DNA of 64,000 nt from Synechococcus sp. BIOS-U3-1 (GCF_014279975.1 NZ_CP047936.1:1178001-1242000); one strand, 5' to 3'. Shown: positions 51,962 through 61,429, numbered from the stretch's first letter. Numbers and translations are program-made. Notes: generated by a model not told the origin, from the sequence alone.

Positions 51962-53040
51962 TTTATGTCTGCGTGAGTACGCATGGCTATGGCCATGCTG
52001 CCCGTCAGGCGGCGGTTCTCATCCAGTTGCATCGACTCCAGCCGGATTGGCATCTGGTCATCAGTTCCTGCGTGGACGAGACCTTTCTCGACCTTGTGCT
52101 CCGAGATGTGCCAGTCAGCAGAAGAGTGGGTCGCTGGGATGTGGGCATGCTTCAGGCCGATGCGCTCGGAGTTGATCAGCAGGCAACCCTGCAAGGTCTT
52201 CAGCAACTCGAGATCGATCTCCCCAGGCTTCTACAGCGCGAGGTCGACTGGATTCTGGGGCAGGACAGCCAATGTGTTGTTCTCGCTGATATTCCGCCTG
52301 CAGCAGCCGAGCTGGCACGTCAGCTTGATGCTCCTCTGATCTGGATGGGCAACTTTGGCTGGGATGAGATTTATGCACCCTTTGGTGGTGCCTTTCTCGA
52401 TTGGGCTAATAACGCCAAACGGGCTTATCGAAGCGGAACGCTTCTGCTGCGCTGCCCGTTCTCATTGCCCATGAACTGGTTGCTGCCAGAACAGACGCTG
52501 GATCTTGTTTCAGCAGATCCTGAACCGCTTCCACGTGATCTGGAGAGGCGTCTTCGCGCTGATGGTCGAAAGATCGTTCTGGTGGGTTTTGGTGGCCTCG
52601 GATATTCGCTGCAAAAGGACCTTTTCAGCCGCTGGCCTCAACATCTGTTTCTGATGCCTTCACCCAAGGATTGCGTGGAGCTTGAGCCAATCACGAATGT
52701 GCTGTTCCTGCCTCAGACCATCAGGTTTCTGGATGTGATGCCGTTCTGTGATCGTCTACTGGGCAAGCCCGGATTCAGCAGTTTTTGTGAGGCGATGACC
52801 TGCGGTCTCGCACTTCATGTGGTGGAACGTCATGGATTTGCTGAAGCCTCTGCGCTGATGGACGGTTTGCGAAGACATGCGGCCCATCGAATTCTCACGC
52901 GACAGTCACTTGAACTCGGTGACTGGAAGCTAGATCAGCCGCTCGAACCTGCTGCTGGAGCGCCCTTGCGCGTTGGCGGGGCCGTTCAGGCCGCTGAGGC
53001 GATCCGCTCGGTCGCATCCAACACTGTTAAGCAAGGCTGA
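51955..53040 (+). CDS. Glycosyltransferase-like protein (GT-B fold)
   Basis: A 361-residue GT-B type protein resembling the N-terminal glycosyltransferase-like part of plant L-arabinokinase and MurG/UGT families. STHGYGHAARQAAVL at the N-terminus is the donor-independent Gly-rich loop. VLVGFGGLGYS marks the start of the second Rossmann half, and LGKPGFSSFCEAMTCGLALHVV is the nucleotide-sugar motif. Sugar and acceptor unknown. Translationally coupled (7-nt overlap) to the phosphoesterase before it. Confidence 0.75.
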   Translation: MLIYVCVSTHGYGHAARQAAVLIQLHRLQPDWHLVISSCVDETFLDLVLRDVPVSRRVGRWDVGMLQADALGVDQQATLQGLQQLEIDLPRLLQREVDWILGQDSQCVVLADIPPAAAELARQLDAPLIWMGNFGWDEIYAPFGGAFLDWANNAKRAYRSGTLLLRCPFSLPMNWLLPEQTLDLVSADPEPLPRDLERRLRADGRKIVLVGFGGLGYSLQKDLFSRWPQHLFLMPSPKDCVELEPITNVLFLPQTIRFLDVMPFCDRLLGKPGFSSFCEAMTCGLALHVVERHGFAEASALMDGLRRHAAHRILTRQSLELGDWKLDQPLEPAAGAPLRVGGAVQAAEAIRSVASNTVKQG

Positions 53041-53287
53041 TTTTTTCAATTAGGTGAACTTATCTGTGCTTCAAAGCATTTCTGTCCCTGGACTTTTGAG
53101 CTTTTCATGACATGCGTGACTCGCATGACGGTTGCTTGCCTGTCACAGCCTCTCTGTGATCGAAGGCGTCTGTTCGACACAGTTTGCGCGTGTTTAAAGC
53201 ACTGGATTCTTTGAATCCATCGAATCACTCAACGAATTCACTGCATTTGTGTGTTCAACGTTTGATTCTGTCCCCTGATTGATCTGT

Positions 53288-54034
53288 ATGACCTCCCTTG
53301 CTCTCACCGCCTGCCGTTGTATCTCAGGCGCTGTTGCAAGTGTTGTTCCACTGCTCTCAATTCTTCCAGCTCCAGCGGCGCGTGCAGCTCTTCCTGCATT
53401 GGAAAGCTCCCGTTCCAGGCTGGTGATGCTTGAAGAGGATGCCAAGACATCGGCTCTCCCTTACATCATCACTCCCGAGCGTCGCGCGATTCTCAACACC
53501 ATTCGTTTCGCTGAAGGCACCTGGAAGGGTGGTCATGACCTTGGCTATCGCGTCATGTTTGGCGGTGGTCTGATGCCCTCGATGGACCGCCATCCCAACC
53601 GGGTGATTTATTCCTCCCGCTACGCAAGTGCTGCTGCTGGTGCCTACCAGTTCATGCCATTTACATGGGATATGGTCAAACGTCGTCTCGGCGTCAGAGG
53701 GTTTGGTCCCGAAGTGCAGGATCAAGGCGCACTGTTTCTGATCCAACGTCGTAAAGCTTTGGGTCTCACCGATCACGGAGTAATGACGCCCCAGTTAGCT
53801 GCAAAATTGGCCCCTGAATGGGCATCGTTTCCGACCTTGCGCGGAAAAAGCTTTTACGGTCAGCCCGTAAAGCGATTCACTAATCTGCAAGGCTTTTTTA
53901 ATCTGAATCTGGCTCAGTTACGCAAGATTCGTGATGAGCGACGCTCTGCTCTTTCTAATGAGAGCTCTGATCAGAGCGAGGGTATTTCTGCCCCTGTTTG
54001 TACAGGTCCGACCATTCTTTGTGGGATGCCTTAA
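53288..54034 (+). CDS. Exported GH104/lambda-endolysin-like muramidase
   Basis: A 248-residue exported protein. The signal peptide ends near residue 36 (PAARA). The domain (about 60-200) resembles phage lambda R endolysin (lytic transglycosylase, GH104): AILNTIRFAEGTWKGGHDLGYRVMFGG has the catalytic Glu in FAEGT, SSRYASAAAGAYQFMPFTWDMV and FGPEVQDQGALFLIQRRKALGL. There are no phage genes around it, so it is a chromosomal wall hydrolase rather than prophage lysis. The ATG at 53288 is preferred over TTG 53279. Confidence 0.78.
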   Translation: MTSLALTACRCISGAVASVVPLLSILPAPAARAALPALESSRSRLVMLEEDAKTSALPYIITPERRAILNTIRFAEGTWKGGHDLGYRVMFGGGLMPSMDRHPNRVIYSSRYASAAAGAYQFMPFTWDMVKRRLGVRGFGPEVQDQGALFLIQRRKALGLTDHGVMTPQLAAKLAPEWASFPTLRGKSFYGQPVKRFTNLQGFFNLNLAQLRKIRDERRSALSNESSDQSEGISAPVCTGPTILCGMP

Positions 54035-54043
54035 GGCATCCCA
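54022..54043. terminator. Bidirectional terminator hairpin
   Basis: TGGGATGCC and GGCATCCCA form a perfect 9-bp stem with loop TTAA. The stop codon TAA of the muramidase gene is inside the loop. It lies in the 15-nt gap between the convergent muramidase and TPM genes, so it may serve both. No long T-tract. Confidence 0.6.
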
Positions 54044-54049
54044 GCTCAC

Positions 54050-54862
54050 TCAGGCGTCCTCGCTGGATTCCTTCACCTTTCGACCGACTGTCGCGCCCGC
54101 GATGAGATAAGCACCTATTCCACCTGCCATAAACCCCATTCCGTTGCGAATCAGTGGCAGCAGATCACTGGTTCGTGTGATCACCGGTGCAACCCCGAAC
54201 ACGCCGAAGAGCATGCCCCAAAGCGGAGACAGCAATAACAGCCACCCCCAGGCAATCCGTTCTCCCTCTTTGCGTGGATAGGCAGCAAATCCCGCGATTA
54301 GACCACCCAGGACTGAAGTGCAGAGTGTCCAGAGCCACTGCTCCGTCGGTAGTCCTGGAACAACTTGGCATCCGCCACGATCTAAACAGAGTTCCACAGC
54401 GTCCAGTGCCGCCAGGATGGCGCCGTCCTCTCCGTGATCCTTCACATAAAATTGATTGCCGTAGCGCGTCTGCAGTTCAACCCACCAGGTGCGGGGCATC
54501 AGCGCAAACAGGGCATCACCCACATTGAAGTTGAGCAGATTGCCCCCCCTCGGATCCGCCACCACCAGCAGACTGCGTTCGTCTAGACCCCAGAACTCCT
54601 TTACGGCCAGACCCGGAGTTCGCTCGTATTGCGTCAGCACTCTCAACTTCCAGCCGCTGCGTTGCTCAAAGGCATCGAGAGAAGTTTCCAGTGATTCGCG
54701 CTGCGTCTGGCTAAGAGCCTTGGCGAGGTCAATCACCGGTGTCGGATGGTCCGGGAGCAGATCGGGATTATCGATTGCCCCTACAGGCGCGGCGAACATC
54801 ACCAGCAGAACCGACAGGCTCAGCAGTGCCTTCAGGCCACGCATCATTGCTTGGACACCCAT
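54050..54862 (-). CDS. TPM-domain (TLP18.3/Psb32-like) membrane protein
   Basis: A 270-residue protein. A signal-like N-terminus ends near residue 29 (APVGA). A TPM domain (about 35-160, VIDLAKALSQTQRESLETSLDAFEQRSGWKLRVLTQYERTPG and LLVVADPRGGNLLNFNVGDA) precedes two or three C-terminal transmembrane helices. The plant and cyanobacterial members (TLP18.3, Psb32) protect photosystem II and speed its repair under strong light; this protein has the same domain but extra membrane helices. Start ATG 54862 or a later Met. Confidence 0.78.
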   Translation of the reverse strand: MGVQAMMRGLKALLSLSVLLVMFAAPVGAIDNPDLLPDHPTPVIDLAKALSQTQRESLETSLDAFEQRSGWKLRVLTQYERTPGLAVKEFWGLDERSLLVVADPRGGNLLNFNVGDALFALMPRTWWVELQTRYGNQFYVKDHGEDGAILAALDAVELCLDRGGCQVVPGLPTEQWLWTLCTSVLGGLIAGFAAYPRKEGERIAWGWLLLLSPLWGMLFGVFGVAPVITRTSDLLPLIRNGMGFMAGGIGAYLIAGATVGRKVKESSEDA

Positions 54863-54894
54863 GATTTAGAGCGAGTGCACGCCATTCTCACCAC

Positions 54895-56103
54895 ATGAAG
54901 GCCTTAGCTGTGCCCTGCCCCGAATGGCTGCTGGACCGACTGCAAGACCATGCCCGACGGGTGCCCTTCTCCACCTTCATGGAATGGGCACTGCATGACC
55001 CTGATCACGGCGCTTACGGGAGTGGTCAACTGCAAGTTGGAACGGCTGGCGATTTCGTTACGTCCCCTTCCCTCGGTGTGGATTTTGCAGGCCTTCTGAT
55101 TCATCAGCTGATTGATTGGCTTGAGACCCTGGCGGCTCGCCATCCAGATGCCCTGCTGTCAATCGTTGATGTGGGGCCAGGGGAAGCTGATCTGATTGCC
55201 CAGTTGATCCCTCTGCTGCAGGCTTCAGCCGCTGAATGGCTGTCGCGCCTGGAGTGCGTGCTGGTTGAAATCAACCCCGGAATGCAGCTCCGCCAGAGGG
55301 AGCGTCTTCAATCACTGGGCAACATTCCTTGCCGCTGGTGTTCCTTGGAGGAGCTTGCTGCTGAACCGGTGAAGGGCATCCTCATTGCCCATGAGCTGCT
55401 GGATGCTTTGCCGGTCGAGCGCCTCATCCTTCGCAGTGGTTCACTGCGTCGTCAGATGGTCACTCTCACGACCTCTGAGGCATCAGTCCCTCTGCTGTCT
55501 TGGGATGACGATCCTTTGCCTCATTTGCTGCAGGATCAGATCGACGAGCAGGCGAATCGTGATGGTCTCGAGCTCCCGCCAAGTGGAGCCTTGGAAGGCT
55601 GGGCGACGGAATGGCATCACTCCTTGGATCCCTGGATGAAGGAGGCCTTTTCAGCCATGACTGATGGCATGTTGTTGGTGGTGGATTACGCCCTGGAGTC
55701 ACGCCGTTATTACGCTCCGCGGCGCGCTGATGGAACTCTTTTGGCCTACAAACGTCAACAGGCATCCACAGATGTTCTGCGTGATGCAGGTTCTCAGGAC
55801 ATCACCGCTCACCTGTGCTTGGAATCGCTCCTGGGAGCTGCCTCAGAGGCTGGCTGGATTCTGGATGGCCACTGCCGTCAAGGAGAAGCGCTGCTTGCGT
55901 TGGGTCTTGCAGAGCGGCTCACAGCACTGCAGCAGCTCCCCAGTGATCAGCTGGCGCAAGCGCTGCGTCGAAGAGAAGCCCTGCTGAGGCTTGTCGATCC
56001 CAGTTGTCTCGGTGAGCTGCGCTGGTTTGCCTTTCATCGCTTTGCACCAAAAGGCTCTGAACAAGTGCATCTCAACAGTCGTTTCTTGCGTGAACCGACC
56101 TGA
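54895..56103 (+). CDS. SAM-dependent methyltransferase, MidA/NDUFAF7-like
   Basis: A 402-residue methyltransferase of the DUF185/MidA family, whose human member NDUFAF7 methylates an arginine of complex I. The N-terminus FMEWALHDPDHGAYG is the family signature, followed by GTAGDFVTSPSLGVDFAGLL, the SAM-binding IVDVGPGEADL, and ILIAHELLDALPVERLI. In cyanobacteria a link to NDH-1 is only speculation. Neighbouring gene aroB is convergent and almost touching (0-nt gap). Confidence 0.85.
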   Translation: MKALAVPCPEWLLDRLQDHARRVPFSTFMEWALHDPDHGAYGSGQLQVGTAGDFVTSPSLGVDFAGLLIHQLIDWLETLAARHPDALLSIVDVGPGEADLIAQLIPLLQASAAEWLSRLECVLVEINPGMQLRQRERLQSLGNIPCRWCSLEELAAEPVKGILIAHELLDALPVERLILRSGSLRRQMVTLTTSEASVPLLSWDDDPLPHLLQDQIDEQANRDGLELPPSGALEGWATEWHHSLDPWMKEAFSAMTDGMLLVVDYALESRRYYAPRRADGTLLAYKRQQASTDVLRDAGSQDITAHLCLESLLGAASEAGWILDGHCRQGEALLALGLAERLTALQQLPSDQLAQALRRREALLRLVDPSCLGELRWFAFHRFAPKGSEQVHLNSRFLREPT

Positions 56104-57231
56104 TCAGTTGAGGGATTCAAGGCAGCGGTTGACATCTTCGTTGCTGATTTCGTCACTGATGATCACGTTTCCGATCTTTGTTGGCAGCACAAAGCGGAGT
56201 CGACCGTGTCGAACTTTTTTATCGCCTTGCAAGGTCCGCAGCGCTGCCTCCCGATCCAGGGCTGGCCAGGCAACAGGTAAGCCTGCTTTCTCGATGAGTT
56301 TCAGTTGCCGCTGTTGATCAGCTTCGCTCCAGAGACCTTTTTGGACAGCAAGCCGTCCAACTGCCGCCATGCCGATTGCCACGGCCTCACCATGGAGCCA
56401 AGTGCCGTATCCCGTCAGGGTTTCAACAACATGACCGAAGGTATGGCCGTAGTTGAGGATTGCGCGCCGGCCCCCTTCTCGTTCATCGTCGGCGACGACC
56501 AGTGCCTTGGCTTCCGCTGAGAGCACAAGGATGTCATGGAGCAATGTCGGATCCATTGCTACGGGATCTGAGAGGTCTGTGGCCTCCTCCAGACGGCTGA
56601 ACAGGTCAGGGTCTCCAATCACCCCGTATTTGATCACTTCGGCCATTCCAGCCCTGAATTCACGAATGGGGAGCGTGTTCAGTGTCAAAGGATCAATCAC
56701 CACCAGGCGCGGCTGGTGAAAGGCTCCGATCAGATTCTTCCCTTTTGGATGGTTCACGCCCGTTTTGCCACCGATGGAGGCGTCCACCATCGATAGGAGA
56801 GTGGTCGGAACCTGGACGATGCCGATGCCGCGCAGCCAGCAAGCCGCTGCGAAGCCCGTCATGTCACCAACAACGCCTCCTCCAAGAGCCAGCATCAGGG
56901 AGGTGCGCTCAAGACCCTCCTGCTGTGCCTTGTCAAGGATCAAACTCAGCGTTTGCAATGTTTTTCGTTCCTCTCCCGCATCGATTTCCAGCAGTACAGG
57001 GTTGAAGCCTGCAGCTCTGAGTCCACCCAGGCAGCTGTCGCCGTAGGGCCCTGCGACGTCAGGATTGCTCACCACAAGAATTTTGGTTCCTGACCGAATC
57101 GGTAATTCGGCCAGTGCAGCGCCAATCTCTCCCACCATGGAACGGCCGATGATCACGTCGTAGGGATTCCGCTCCAGGGACACCGTGATCCTTGTGCGTT
57201 CCTGCAAGTCAGCTACCTGCGCTGTGCTCAT
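56104..57231 (-). CDS. aroB: 3-dehydroquinate synthase
   Basis: Second step of the shikimate pathway, converting DAHP to 3-dehydroquinate using NAD+ and zinc. Typical parts are [53 protein letters not shown], and the metal histidine in [11 protein letters not shown] and [11 protein letters not shown]. 375 residues, normal. Monocistronic: its 5' end is divergent from the sugar permease gene, its 3' end abuts the methyltransferase stop. Confidence 0.96.
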   Translation of the reverse strand: MSTAQVADLQERTRITVSLERNPYDVIIGRSMVGEIGAALAELPIRSGTKILVVSNPDVAGPYGDSCLGGLRAAGFNPVLLEIDAGEERKTLQTLSLILDKAQQEGLERTSLMLALGGGVVGDMTGFAAACWLRGIGIVQVPTTLLSMVDASIGGKTGVNHPKGKNLIGAFHQPRLVVIDPLTLNTLPIREFRAGMAEVIKYGVIGDPDLFSRLEEATDLSDPVAMDPTLLHDILVLSAEAKALVVADDEREGGRRAILNYGHTFGHVVETLTGYGTWLHGEAVAIGMAAVGRLAVQKGLWSEADQQRQLKLIEKAGLPVAWPALDREAALRTLQGDKKVRHGRLRFVLPTKIGNVIISDEISNEDVNRCLESLN

Positions 57232-57308
57232 GAGCCGATGCTGCGGTTGCGATCCGCGGGCGATTCGATCGACTGACCCTATCCTCAGCCGCAGGCTTTT
57301 TGAGTTCG

Positions 57309-58205
57309 ATGAACCCTGTCACGAGGCCAGATCGGCGAACAAGCCTCACCGCCTGGGCTTTTCTCGCACCTGCGCTGACGTTATTGAGCCTCTCCGTGCT
57401 CATTCCGGCCGCGATGGCTCTGTTGATCAGCTTCACGCAGACTGGGCTGGATGTCTCAGAGCCGCTGCGGTTCATCGGCTTGGCCAATCTGCGCAGGCTG
57501 GCTGGTGATCCGATGTTCTATCGCGTCTTGGGCACCACCCTCGTGTACCTCGTGAGTGTTGTGCCTCCGATCGTCATTGGTGCCCTGACCCTGGCCGTAC
57601 TCGTGAATCGGGTCTTACCTGGAATTCATTGGCTGAGAGCTGCGTTTTACACACCCGTGCTGGTGTCAATCGTTGTCGCGGCTATCGCCTTCCGCTGGCT
57701 GTATGCAGAGAACGGGCTGATCAATGGTTGGCTCGAAGCGTTGATCGGATCTGGATTCATTCCTATCGAATTTCTGACCAATCCCCTATTGGCCCTTCCT
57801 TCAGTGATGCTTGTGACCCTTTGGAAAGGGCTGGGCTACTACATGGTGATCTTTCTTGGTGGCCTTCAGGGCATTTCCAAGGAGCTTTATGAGGCTGCTG
57901 AATTGGACGGCAGTGAGGGATGGAGACAACATCTCGATATCACCCTTCCCCTGCTGCGTCCCTACGTCACGCTGGTGGCAGTGATGTCAGCTATCGCGGC
58001 CACTAAGGTTTTCGAGGAGGTGTTTCTCATGACCCAAGGAGGACCTGCCGACTCCACCAGGACCCTTGTTTACTACGTGTATGACCAGGCATTTGCAGAG
58101 CTTGAGATCAGCTATGCATGCACCGTTGGTCTTGCGCTGTTCCTGATTGTTTTGCTGCTGACGGCCATCCGGTTTGCTTTGAGTGAGGAACGATCCGTGA
58201 TTTAA
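57309..58205 (+). CDS. Sugar ABC transporter permease (MalF/UgpA-type)
   Basis: A 298-residue inner-membrane permease with six helices. The EAA loop is [27 protein letters not shown], near residues 196-222. The family (MalF-type, carbohydrate uptake 1) usually works as a pair with a MalG-type permease and a binding protein. Neither these nor the ATPase are beside it; the only ATPase in the window belongs to another operon. The partner genes must be elsewhere. ATG 57309 is preferred over the TTG nine bases before it. Candidate substrates in marine cyanobacteria include glucosylglycerol and trehalose. Confidence 0.88.
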   Translation: MNPVTRPDRRTSLTAWAFLAPALTLLSLSVLIPAAMALLISFTQTGLDVSEPLRFIGLANLRRLAGDPMFYRVLGTTLVYLVSVVPPIVIGALTLAVLVNRVLPGIHWLRAAFYTPVLVSIVVAAIAFRWLYAENGLINGWLEALIGSGFIPIEFLTNPLLALPSVMLVTLWKGLGYYMVIFLGGLQGISKELYEAAELDGSEGWRQHLDITLPLLRPYVTLVAVMSAIAATKVFEEVFLMTQGGPADSTRTLVYYVYDQAFAELEISYACTVGLALFLIVLLLTAIRFALSEERSVI

Positions 58206-58257
58206 GAAAGTTCCTTGGGGGCTGGATGGCAAGCTTCTGGGGATTGATTCAACGGCT

Positions 58258-59424
58258 ATGGCCAGCGCTGCCGGGACAATTGGAGTTGTTGGGGGTGGTC
58301 AGCTCGCACTGATGCTGTGTGAAGCAGCGAAGTCACGCCAGGTTGCTGTGATCGTGCAAAGCGCGTCTGAACAGGATCCGGCGATCGCAGTTGCTCAGCA
58401 GCAGGTTTCAGGTGCACCCACAGATGCTGCTGCCACTGCGGAATTATTGAAGCGCTGCCAGCACATCACGTTCGAAAACGAATGGATACCGGTTGATGCT
58501 CTGCGGGCACTGGATTGTGATGGTGTGGAATTTTCCCCTTCCCTCACCAGTTTGCTGCCGCTGGTGAACAAGCTGTCTCAGCGGCGAATGCTTGATGATC
58601 TAGCGATTCCAAGCCCCGCTTGGATTGCTTTGGATGAGATCAACACCGACTCACCAGCGCTTCCTGCCGGCTGGACATTTCCGGTGATGGCCAAAGTGGC
58701 CCATGGCGGATATGACGGCAAGGGCACTCGCGTGATCAACAATCGCAAGTCTCTTCAGCAGCTGTTGAGCAGCGTTGCAGTTGAGGATTGGTTATTGGAG
58801 ACCTGGGTGACTTACGAGCGTGAACTGGCGCTTGTTGTCAGTCGTGATCAGCAGGGACGCATTCGCAGTCTGCCGCTGGTGGAAACGCATCAGAAGAATC
58901 AAGTTTGTGACTGGGTACTGGCTCCAGCGCGGTCGGAGCAACTGTTGGAAGCCACTGCATACAACATTGCTGCCTCTTTGCTCACAAGCCTGAATTACGT
59001 GGGCGTGATGGCCCTTGAGTTTTTCTACGGCCCAGCTGGGCTGATGGTGAATGAGATTGCACCTCGCACTCATAACTCTGGCCATTTCTCCATCGAGGCG
59101 TGCAGCAGCAGTCAATTTGATCAGCAGCTCTGCATTACCGCGGGTCTGCCGGTTCCAGCAACGGAACTCGTGGTGCCTGGCGCCATCATGGTGAACCTTC
59201 TGGGGTTGCCCACTGAAGGCACGGAGCCCTTGAAGTCGAGGCTTGCTGCACTTGTTGCCATCCCCAGGTCTCACCTGCATTGGTATGGAAAGCAGGAAAT
59301 GCCTGGACGGAAGGTCGGTCATGTGACTGTGTTGCTCGAGCAAACCCATTGCGAAGCTCGTGGGCAGGAAGCTGAAGGCCTTTTGAAGCAAATTCGTGAG
59401 ATCTGGCCGAATCCATTAAATTGA
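58258..59424 (+). CDS. purK: N5-carboxyaminoimidazole ribonucleotide synthase
   Basis: ATP-grasp enzyme of purine synthesis that carboxylates AIR with bicarbonate to N5-CAIR. VVGGGQLALMLCEAAK opens the preATP-grasp domain, KVAHGGYDGKGTRV is the ATP loop, and EIAPRTHNSGHFSIEA is the substrate-binding signature. 388 residues, normal. Gene order purK then 6S RNA immediately behind, as known in other cyanobacteria. Gap of 52 nt after the sugar permease gene on the same strand. Confidence 0.96.
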   Translation: MASAAGTIGVVGGGQLALMLCEAAKSRQVAVIVQSASEQDPAIAVAQQQVSGAPTDAAATAELLKRCQHITFENEWIPVDALRALDCDGVEFSPSLTSLLPLVNKLSQRRMLDDLAIPSPAWIALDEINTDSPALPAGWTFPVMAKVAHGGYDGKGTRVINNRKSLQQLLSSVAVEDWLLETWVTYERELALVVSRDQQGRIRSLPLVETHQKNQVCDWVLAPARSEQLLEATAYNIAASLLTSLNYVGVMALEFFYGPAGLMVNEIAPRTHNSGHFSIEACSSSQFDQQLCITAGLPVPATELVVPGAIMVNLLGLPTEGTEPLKSRLAALVAIPRSHLHWYGKQEMPGRKVGHVTVLLEQTHCEARGQEAEGLLKQIREIWPNPLN

Positions 59425-59428
59425 TAGT

Positions 59429-59605
59429 GGACTGCCTGGTTGGTGACAGCCTTTCTCTAGTGCTCTGATCTGACTCTCTTTCGACTTGGGGTGACTGTCG
59501 TGAAGGTGCAGTAAACCGGCCTCGTAGCCGGAAACGAATCCTCACTTTGTCGCCCCTTCTGGTAACTCCAGGTCGAAGCCTGAAGGCGTCACGGTCAAGT
59601 GGTCC
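59429..59605 (+). ncRNA. ssrS: 6S RNA (RNA polymerase inhibitor)
   Basis: Directly after purK lies a long imperfect rod, about 177 nt, the size of 6S RNA. The outer stem pairs GGACT (59429) with GGTCC (59601-59605), then GTGAC-A-GCC with GGC-GTCAC. An internal open bubble follows. The inner arm pairs GGGGTGAC with GTCGCCCC, GTGAAGG with CCTCAC, and CCGGC with GCCGG around a small loop. This bubble-in-rod shape mimics an open promoter and binds the RNA polymerase holoenzyme. In cyanobacteria 6S RNA is known to sit next to purK. I could not test the fold numerically; exact ends are approximate. Confidence 0.75.
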
Positions 59606-59968
59606 ACCTAATGCAGCAACAGGGTGCTCAGCGAGACAACGCTTGCGAAAACTCTTCAAAAAACCTCATCATCAATCGCTGAGAAGATCTTTGATTCTTT
59701 GATTGGCCACCTCAGGATGACTAATCACACGCAGGGAGTGGTTTGGAGGCTATTCCTGCTTCGATTTGCTCCAAATCACAGGCTCATAGAGGCTTATTGT
59801 TGATATTGTCCTAGTACTCATGTAGAGCGGCTGAATTGTAATCGTTGAAGCGTAGTTATTTATTTCCAATAGTCAGTAGTTGGATTCGCAATAACACAGC
59901 AAAAGACATCGCCATGTAGACATAATGTTTAAGCGATTGACGCCTGCCAGGGCTTTCTAAGGAATAAC
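59606..59968. other. Gene-free stretch
   Basis: About 360 nt after the 6S RNA with AT-rich sequence. The antisense reading frame over purK and the 6S region is not a gene. No tRNA recognised. Confidence 0.4.
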
Positions 59969-60145
59969 CTATTTATTGGCTAATGCCTTGGCTTTTTCAA
60001 TTTCCTTGATCAAATCTTCAATTGTTCCAGGTGATCCCTTGATTTTCTGAACTGCCCACAGCGCTGACTCAAGACTATCGATAAAAGTCTGGTTTTGATC
60101 AGGGAACTCAGTGTTGATGAGCTTGTACGCCATTTCTGAGTTCAT
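59969..60145 (-). CDS. Small helical protein, uncharacterised
   Basis: A 58-residue protein, MNSEMAYKLINTEFPD onward (ATG at 60145; a TTG six bases before is an alternative). Mostly helix with a basic/acidic C-terminus (IEDLIKEIEKAKALANK). No named domain recognised. AT-rich codons. Confidence 0.5.
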   Translation of the reverse strand: MNSEMAYKLINTEFPDQNQTFIDSLESALWAVQKIKGSPGTIEDLIKEIEKAKALANK

Positions 60146-60151
60146 AAGCAA

Positions 60152-60606
60152 TGATCACATCCTAGGCGAAGCATGGCTCAAATGATTATTAACAAAAACT
60201 GCGTCAAAGACTTCTTGTGCCTTTGTCCATACTTCTATCAACGATATCAGAAATCTCAGCACCAATCTTGTAGCGCCTAATATCGTTATTCCGAACTCAA
60301 ACGTCATCACTTCAGAGAAGGAGATCTAACGATGACGAATATAGATAAAATCCCCTGACATTAATCCCATTGTTTAAGCCAATTCATTTGATTCTAGGAA
60401 TTCAAGTCGCCAAAAACCAGCACTGCTTCTCTAATGCTTATCAAATTCCTCACAAAGGCATTGATTTAAATGATTAGCTATGCCGCGCTAACCATTTTCA
60501 TGCAGTTGCGTACGATTGTGTTAGAAGGCAAAGGCCTATCACGTTTAATTGTTGCTTTATTGCTAGTTCATGACTACAGTTGGGTGATTAATTTGCAATT
60601 GAAGGG
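60152..60606. other. Gene-free stretch
   Basis: About 450 nt without a convincing frame. It contains the promoter of the next gene; GAAGGG just before the TTG start at 60607 may be its ribosome site. Confidence 0.4.
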
Positions 60607-60954
60607 TTGAAAGCTGTTTACCAATTCATTGTCACCGCGCCTCTTGCCATTGCGACGGTCTTGCCACTTGAAGTGTCGGCTGCAACCACCAAGCAAGGAA
60701 TTGAGTTGGCGAATTCAATCGGCTTTCAGTCCGGCAAACAATATTGTTCCGGAAAGTCTGCCGGTGATGCAATTGAAAAGGGTACTGCCAAAGCGATGTT
60801 TGACTCAAGCATGTCCATGGATGAAATTGACACCATTGATATGGCTCAAGATATTTATAGCGTTCCGCTGATTGAGTCATTTTTTGCCTACACTATTGAT
60901 AATTGTCCCGCTCGAGCAAAACGGCTATGGCGTGAAATCAATGAATCAATGTGA
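60607..60954 (+). CDS. Small exported protein, uncharacterised
   Basis: A 115-residue protein from a TTG start preceded by GAAGGG. A signal peptide ends near residue 25 (LEVSA); the mature part is helical, with Cys in QYCSGKS and NCPARAK that may form a disulphide. Resembles small periplasmic helical proteins of marine cyanobacteria. No named domain recognised. Confidence 0.55.
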   Translation: MKAVYQFIVTAPLAIATVLPLEVSAATTKQGIELANSIGFQSGKQYCSGKSAGDAIEKGTAKAMFDSSMSMDEIDTIDMAQDIYSVPLIESFFAYTIDNCPARAKRLWREINESM

Positions 60955-61333
60955 TTTGATTAATAATGTAAAAGTTCTTAAATTGTTACTTAGTATTTAT
61001 GCATGAATAGAAAGTGCTTAGGATTTTGAAGAAAAAGTGATACCTTCCGTGCTCACGAGCAATCCGTTACGGAATTAGAAAACTATAATGACAAGCGTTT
61101 GAAACTCAAAATGAATTATGGATTCCTTATGATGTCAAAAACCATTCTTATCCATTTGAATGCAATCATGAGATAGAGCATGAACTCTCAATCAAAAAAA
61201 AAAGGAGGAATTTTGCCCGTTCCTCCTTGGTTTTGCATCCACCACGTAAACGCGGCTCAATAAATCTAGAAAATTGTTGTTTTGAACGTGAGTGGGTTTA
61301 CCGTACCTCACTCCAGAGGCAGTGAATAAAGAT
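60955..61333. other. Gene-poor stretch
   Basis: About 380 nt with no convincing frame. It contains the strong minus-strand terminator at 61194-61228, entered separately. Confidence 0.4.
61194..61228 (-). terminator. Strong rho-independent terminator (minus strand)
   Basis: AAGGAGGAA and TTCCTCCTT form a 9-bp perfect stem with a 9-nt loop. On the minus strand it is followed by a run of about eight T. It fits as the end of the 31-residue frame at 61334-61429, about 100 nt upstream on that strand. Confidence 0.75.
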
Positions 61334-61429
61334 CTACTGCTGAGCTGTTTGATTGAGTTTGAAGATGCTCAACGCCAGCATCGCGGTTGAAAAGCTTACG
61401 AGGAGGAGGACCACAAGGTCATCTTTCAT
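61334..61429 (-). CDS. Possible 31-residue membrane miniprotein
   Basis: ATG at 61429 opens a 31-residue frame: acidic N-terminus (MKDD), one hydrophobic helix (LVVLLLVSFSTAMLALSIF) and a polar end. The size and layout are those of small photosynthetic-complex or stress-related single-helix proteins, but no match is recognised. A strong terminator lies just behind it on the same strand, supporting a real transcript. Confidence 0.45.
   Translation of the reverse strand: MKDDLVVLLLVSFSTAMLALSIFKLNQTAQQ

Noticed and set aside
53288-54034. Prophage lysis cassette
   Set aside because: No holin, tail or capsid genes nearby; the gene is flanked by ordinary chromosomal genes and has a signal peptide.
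59510-59605. Possible tRNA-like hairpins behind purK
   Set aside because: No T-loop, anticodon stem or CCA-side acceptor stem fits; the pairing is better explained by the 6S rod.
59186-59659. Minus-strand frame over the end of purK and the 6S RNA
   Set aside because: The sequence is explained by purK and the structured RNA; the translated product is not protein-like.
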